From: Bacteroidales bacterium UBA2800
Lineage (GTDB): Bacteria > Bacteroidota > Bacteroidia > Bacteroidales > Paludibacteraceae
Length of the DNA: 8,181 nucleotides
Assembly: GCA_002351925.1 (NCBI GenBank)
Contig: DEHM01000020.1
Span: 127,389-135,569, forward strand
Reading direction: 5' to 3'
Part shown: piece by piece, positions 1 to 6,300 of the stretch
How positions within the stretch are numbered: the stretch's first letter is position 1
Layout: each line of letters begins with the position of its first letter
Notes under the pieces: generated by a model
Told to the model about the DNA's origin: nothing
The model's database searches: none
The model's input: the letters and a program-made list of their open reading frames with translations, nothing else
Program-made: the position numbers and the translations under genes

Positions 1-118
1 TTCCGATCCTTTTTTTCTTGATGATTAATCTTAAAAATAGGAAATAAAAATGTTGCAAAGTAGAGTTGACACTTTTTTTTAGTATTAAAAAAAGGACATT
101 TTTTCGTAACATCTGCTA
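1..118. other. AT-rich intergenic DNA, no gene seen
   Basis: This stretch is rich in A and T runs and shows no open reading frame of useful length, no RNA gene and no convincing terminator. The A-run/T-run pair at 87-104 could fold only into an A:T stem, which is too weak to call a terminator. The end of any upstream gene lies outside the window, so its direction is unknown. Confidence 0.6.
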
Positions 119-149
119 TTGTGGGGTTGACGGAAAAGCAGTAATTTTG
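119..149 (+). promoter_or_regulatory. Bacteroidota-type sigma-ABfr promoter for the giant gene
   Basis: TAATTTTG at 142-149 is an exact match to the Bacteroidota -7 consensus TAnnTTTG. It is preceded by ATTG (TTG at 119-121), which fits the -33 element, with a 20-base gap inside the usual spacing for this promoter class. Transcription would start near 152-157, leaving a leader of about 90 bases before the ATG at 245. No operator or riboswitch was recognised. The match is by eye; the -7 element is the strong part and the -33 element is weaker. Confidence 0.7.
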
Positions 150-154
150 CACTC

Positions 155-244
155 GATAAAAAATGGGCCTTTTTGAACCCTAAAAACGTAAGATTTTTAA
201 TAAAAATATTAACGATCGGAATTTTTTAAACAAAATTATACGTA
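155..244 (+). other. A/T-rich untranslated leader without Shine-Dalgarno
   Basis: From the predicted transcript start to the ATG the sequence is mostly A and T, ending in an A-rich stretch directly before the start codon. There is no GGAGG-like ribosome binding site, which is normal for Bacteroidota, where A-rich unstructured leaders promote initiation. An in-frame TAA at 227-229 rules out an earlier start. The 5' limit is inferred from the promoter call. Confidence 0.5.
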
Positions 245-301
245 ATGAAAAAGTTTTTACTAAGTTTGATGGTTGTTCTGCTGGCTGTGACAGCGTACGC
301 A
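245..301 (+). other. Sec signal peptide (residues 1-19)
   Basis: The N-terminus reads MKKFLLSLMVVLLAVTAYA followed by DTNYQ. It has a charged n-region (KK), a hydrophobic core of about 12 residues, and an A-Y-A box giving a predicted signal peptidase I cut after Ala19. There is no cysteine at the cleavage site, so this is not a lipoprotein signal, unlike many Bacteroidales surface glycan-binding proteins. Export to the periplasm and probably beyond is therefore expected. The signal peptide also contains the gene's only TTA and CTA codons in its first 1,900 codons (Leu5, Leu6). Confidence 0.9.
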
Positions 302-3300
302 GACACCAATTATCAGCTGCCTGACTCTCATTTTGAAGACTGGTCGGGCGCTACTTTTAACGGAGAAATCCAGCCGAAGTACTGGCACGGTTCGAACGTG
401 GAGCAGAGTGCGCTGAGTATGACGTTCCGTTTTAACTTCATGTACCGCGAGACGGGTCGCACGGGTTACTGTGCGATGACGAAGGGTCGGACGGTAGGTG
501 CAGCCGGTATCACGGAGGAAGCTCCGGGTTATTTCTCGCTGGGAACGGCTTGGCAGTACTTGGAAGGTCTGAACACCAGTTCGGCTACGGCCGGTACGTA
601 CGGCGGTATCAGTTTTACCCACCGTCCGGACTCGGTAGCGGTATGGATCAAGCGTACGGGTAGCCACACGGCAGACGAGGATTTTCAGATTCTGTTCTAC
701 GCGTGGTCGGGTACGGCAAAGGGAAACAAGTACTTGAACAAGGGCGGTACGTGTACGCAGACATCGGGCGACGTGACAGACGAGGAGTCGGACGTACGTC
801 AGGCGCTGGACGGCAATGAGTGTGGTACGAAGCAGAAAGCAAACCAAGTGGCAGAAGGCTGGTTGTTCGACCGCAAGCAGTACAACCAGTGGACGCGTAT
901 CACGGTGCCCATCTACTACCTGAACGACGTAGTGCCGGAGAAATGTAACATGATCTTCTCGGCGTCGAACTATCCTAACTTCCGCGCCAACAACGGTATC
1001 TATGCCGACAATGCGCTGTATGTGGACGATGTGGAGCTGATCTACAGCTCGAAGATTCAGGAGCTCTGGATAGGCGGAAAGAAGTGGAACGGTTTCGACC
1101 CGAACAGCACGGATGTGCAGGTCTATTCGCTGGGTCAGGACGCGACGGATGTGGTTCGTAACATAGAGGCTATCCGCGGTGCGGGAACGCTGACGACCAA
1201 GTCGGCTACCTATACGCGTGCGAGCAAGTTCACGAAGACGGCTATCTTCCCGGGACGTAAGCTGCAGGAGGGTACTGAAGTCACGATCAATCACGGTGTG
1301 CTGGACGGCGCGCCGACGACCATCACGGTACATGCCGAAGACGGTTCGAGCACGACGACCTATCAGATACAGTTCCAGCGTGCGGCCAGCACCAACGCCA
1401 AGTTGGCAGGTCTGGGCTACGTGCTGAACGGCGACACGACGATGCTGAGCAACTTCAGCCTGGCCTCGACTACCTACAACGTAGAGTTGCCTTACGGTAC
1501 GACCGCCACGCCGAGAGTGGTATGGGTGAAGGCCGAAGACGAGCAGACAGTAACGGCTACTCAGCCGACGTCGCCGACCGGTACGGCTACGCTGGTAGTA
1601 ACGGCTGCTAACCCGAGCAAGAAAGAGACCTACACCGTGAACTTCAGCCTCGGACTGCTGAAGGACAACACGCTGAAGGATATCAAGATAAAATATGATA
1701 ATACCGGCTTCAAGTCGGTGCCGGGCTTCTCGCCTTCGCAGACGATCTACAAAGTGTCGTTGCCTGTCTCTACGACGACGATGCCTACGGTACAGGCCGT
1801 ATCGGCTTATCCGACCGGCGAGCAGACCATCACCTATACGGTGCCGTCGGTGATAGACGGCGGAACGTATCTGGTGAGTGTAAAAGCGCCGGGTAATGCG
1901 ACGACAAAGACCTATAAGCTGAACTTCAAACTGGAAGCCTCGTCCTATTCGCGTCTGGCGAACCTGGAGGTACAGGGCGATCAGATAGCCAGCGTGACGC
2001 CGGCTAAGCAGGGTCAGCCAACTGTGCTGGATTTCCAACCGGAGGCCTTGACCTACTTCGTGAACCTGAAGATGGGTACGAAGAAGATGCCGCAGATACT
2101 CTACACCCGTGGCGACGAGTACCAGACGGTAGCTATTGACACGGCAGGCATCGACGGAACGACGCGTGTGACGGTGACGGCCGGTAACGGTACGGACCAG
2201 ACGATATACAAACTGGTGTTCCAGACGGCTAAGTCGGAGATCTCAACGCTGGAGGGAATAGAAGTGGGCGGCGTAGCGCTGCCGGGCTTCCGTGCGGACA
2301 GCACGAACTATACCTATCAGCTGCCTATCGGAACGACGACGCTGCCGGAGATACGTCCGATAGCGCACGATGAGTTCCAGACGATAACAGTAGCTTATCC
2401 GGCGGGTGTGAACGGAAAAGCCCGTATCACCGTAACGGCCGGCAACGGCGCGACGACTAACTACTACATCACGTTCTCGGTGCTGAAATATACGACCAAC
2501 ACCATCGAGGATCTGCGTGTAGAGGGCTACAGCCTGCAGGACGCTAACTATCAACCGATAGCCTTCGACTCGCTGCGTAACGAGTACTGGGTAAAACTGG
2601 ACAGCAACTATGTGCCGCGCGTGAGCTACGTGCTGAAGAGCGAGTTGTATCAGGATACGGCAGTGATGTATCCGGCGACGGCGAACGGCAACTACAAGCT
2701 GACGATTCGTCCGAAGAACGGTTCGGCACGTACGTACACGATCCACTTTGTCTATAAGACCTCGGACAACACGGCGCTCCAGATGATCTATCTGGACGGC
2801 ACGCCGCTGCCGGGCTTTGAGCCGGAGAAGATCAGCTATACGCACACGCTGGACACGGGTGCCGTAGTGATGCCGACCATCACTTGGGACCTGGGTGAGG
2901 CTTCGCAGACGGTGGCAGAACCGGTATGGGAAGGCCGCACGGTACGTCTGACGGTATTTGCGCAGAGCGGTGCGAAACGTATCTATAAGATTAAGTTCAT
3001 CGTGCCGTCGGCCGCGAGCACGCAGCTGGACAGCATCAAACTGGTGGAGGGTAACGACACGATTATGCTGCCGGGCTTCCGCAAAGACCAGTCGGAGTAT
3101 GAGTACGCGCTGAACGGCGCTACCTGTCCGCAGATTCTGGCATATAAGTCGGGCGACCAGAAAGTGACGATCACGGCGCCGTACGCTGCCGGAACAGCAG
3201 TCATCAAGGTGACGAGCAAGGACGGCGACGCGTCGAGCCAATATACGATCGAGTTCACGAAGACGGCGGTAGCCACCGTGCGTCTCAAGGGTATCAAGAT

Positions 3301-6300
3301 TGACGGCGTAAGCCTGACGAATTTCCAGCCGACGAAGCTGAGCTATGACACGACGTACGTACACGAACTGCCGCACGTAGTGGGCGTGAAGACCGACGAC
3401 ACGGAGGTAGAAGCTCTCTGGAAAGGCGAGACGGCGTGGATCCACGTGTCGGACGCCGAGGGTAACAAGGCCGCTTACAGCGTAGCGTTCACCCAACAAG
3501 TGTCGGGCGACAACGCGCTGGAGGCTATCTATGCCGACGGTTCGCTGATAGCGGGCTTTGAGAGCACGCTGCACACCTATGAATATACGTTGCCGGCAGG
3601 CAGCAACTATCCGGCCCTCAGCTATAAGGCCAAAGAGGAAGCCCAAGTGGTGTTCTTCGGTCCGCTGAAGCCGGGTAAGTGGGGTATCACTGTAGAAGCT
3701 GAGAATGGAGACACCACCACTTACACCGTGGCTTATACCATCAACAAGTATAGCGACGCTACCCTTATCAACCTGGCGGCAGAAGGTGTCACTCTCGACC
3801 AGACTTTCGATCCCGCTACGCTCAACTATACCGCTACTTTGGACAACGGTGCCGAGCTGCCGCAACTCACGGTAGTCACCCGCGAAGGCCAGACGGTGGT
3901 GATGAGCAACGAGAGCGAGATGCTGCAGAAAGTGATTGTTTATGCCGAGAGCGGCGACAACAATACCTATACTATTACGTACACGCGCGTGACAAGCAAC
4001 AAGACGGAACTGGCCGACATCCTCATCGATGGCGAGAGCATCCCGGGCTTCCGTGCCGACAGTACCCACTACGTGGATACCCTCGACCGTGGTACGGCTG
4101 TGGTGCCGAACGTCTTCCCGATTGCGGCACTGCCCAACCAGACTATCACCACGTATTTCTCGCGTCCTGACGGCGTGACACGTATCCACGTGGTGGCCGA
4201 GAGCGGTGCAGAGAACGACTACTACGTAGCCTTCCCGACTCGTAAGTCCGGCAACAACGCGCTGGAGGACATAGCGCTGGATGCAGAAGATGCAGAGATT
4301 AAGTTCAAACGCGACACGCTGAACTACACGGTGATTCTGCCGTTTGAGGCGACGGAGTGCCCGAAGATCTTGGTAGAGAAGGGCGATGCTGCACAGCGTG
4401 TTGATCTGGTGATGAACCCGATAGGCGAGACGAGTCAGGTGATTGTGACGGCCGAGGACGGCACTACGCGCACGTACAATATATTGTTTAAGCGCGAGGT
4501 GCTGAAGACGAAGAACTTGCTGTCGATGATTCGTATTGTGGAATTGGATCAAGAGTTGAGCCTGAAGGATAAAGCGAAACGCGACTTCGAGGTAGAGATG
4601 CCGTATGGCAGCCGTTCGCTGACGATTGAATATGAGAAAGCATACCCCGAGCAGACGGTGTTCGTTCAACCCGGTGGTGTGAACGATACAACCTTCATCA
4701 CCGTCATCGCCAACAACGACACGGTGGAGAATGAGGTATATCGTATCATCCCGACCGTTCCTACCGCTGATCCTGCTACGCTGACGGATATCCGTATCAA
4801 GATCGGCGACGGAGCAGAGACAACTATTCCTGGCTTTAACCCGGAGCAATTCTCCTATATCGTGAAAGTGACGGACAAGCCGATTCTCCGCTATACCCTC
4901 AACAAGGGCGCCGATATCAATATCCTGGATCAGACATCCAAGCACTGGAAAGCGGAAGTGACCTACGGCGGACGCACCAATACCTACGATGTTTGGTATT
5001 ACTACCAGAACGACGTCGTGCCGAATATGGACTTCCAAAACTGGGAGAATGCGCGCGCGACCACTTCGGCTCGCAAACCGACAGGTTGGAATGTATTGGC
5101 CGACTTTGCTCCTTCTTATACGTACCTCGCTGCGTTTACCTTTACTCCGGGTGAAGAGGTACAGCAGGACGGTTCTAATAGTGTGGCGTATTTGCATACA
5201 CAATATAACGATGCTCCTCTTGCAGGATACGTACCGGGTTATATAACACTTGGAGATATTGATTATAAATACCAGCGATGGGGTAGTAGTTTCTTCTCTG
5301 TCTCTGGTGGTATAACCTTCCGTAATACGCCGGATGAAATGTCCTATCGCATCAAGGTGGATAAGGTGAATAATAACGCTCGTGTCCTCTATAAACTCAA
5401 TGGTAGCGGTGGAGACACCACTTTGGTGCATGAAGAGGCGAAGACCTCCGGTTACGTAACGCGTACAATGGATCTGACTGATGCTAATAACATTGCGGAT
5501 GAGCCGACACAATTGAATATTACCTTTAACTCCTTTGACTCCGAGTCCGGAAAGAACGGTACAGTCGGTGGTGAAGCCAAGATGTATGTAGATTGGATGA
5601 GATTGGCGTTCAACCACACGCTGACCGGCATGACGGTGGAAGGCGCTGCGGCTACGAAGACGGGTAACGCCTTCGCTTACACGCTGCCTAACTCCGAGTA
5701 TATCGAGCGTCCGATCCTTGCATTCACCGGTCAGGTAACTGATCAAGCACAGACTGTCACTTGGAATGACACCACCTTTGATGCCAACTACGAGATCCGC
5801 ACGGCTTCTATCCGCAACTGGGCAGAGAACGGCGTGGACTATACCGACTACACGCTGACCGTTCGCCGTCCGCTGGATAGCCTGAACGTGCTGGCGAACC
5901 TCTATATGGACAGCCTGCAGATCACCGGTTTCGCGGCTGAGAACACAAGTTATACCATTGAGTTGCCGGCTACGCGCCGTCACCTGCCGAGCTTAATGCC
6001 GGTACCGGGTTCGTCGCTGCAGAAAGTGACGACGAGCTTCAATGCTGCCGACTCCACGATGACCATCACCGTGACGCCGGAGAAGGGTGCGCCGAAGACC
6101 TATACCGTCAAGTTCGTGACCAAACGCAGCAACAAGACGACGCTGCAGAACATCAGCTGTGCGGGTATCTCCTTCGAGGCAGAGACGCGCGAATACAACA
6201 TCACCGCTGCTCAGTGGCCGATCATCTCTATCGACAAGCTGTCTGATCTGCAACGCGTGACGTTGCACGAAGGTGTGATCACCGTGACGGCAGAGGACGG

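Noticed and set aside
66..88. TTGACA (66-71) followed by TATTAA (83-88), resembling a sigma-70 promoter
   Set aside because: The spacing is 11 bases instead of about 17, and the protein evidence points to Bacteroidota, whose main promoter type is found downstream at 119-149.
87..104. Possible hairpin of an A run, GGAC and a T run
   Set aside because: The stem would be only A:T pairs around a very short loop, too unstable for an intrinsic terminator.
1..221. Inverted 8-mer TTCCGATC (1-8) and GATCGGAA (214-221) flanking the intergenic region
   Set aside because: Too short and about 200 bases apart in a low-complexity region; no target duplication, transposase or other mobile-element sign supports it.
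1218..1427. Small + strand frame (69 codons); likewise 4989-5246 (85 codons)
   Set aside because: Out of frame inside the giant gene, Arg/Ser-rich translations, no ribosome start context or domain; by-products of the real coding frame.
2243..5983. Minus-strand open frame of 1,246 codons, and similar ones at 260-2038, 5993-7480 and 7493-8107
   Set aside because: They lie exactly codon-opposite the + strand gene and exist because TTA, CTA and TCA are almost absent from it. Their translations are rich in Arg, His, Val and Gln without any recognisable domain or plausible start.
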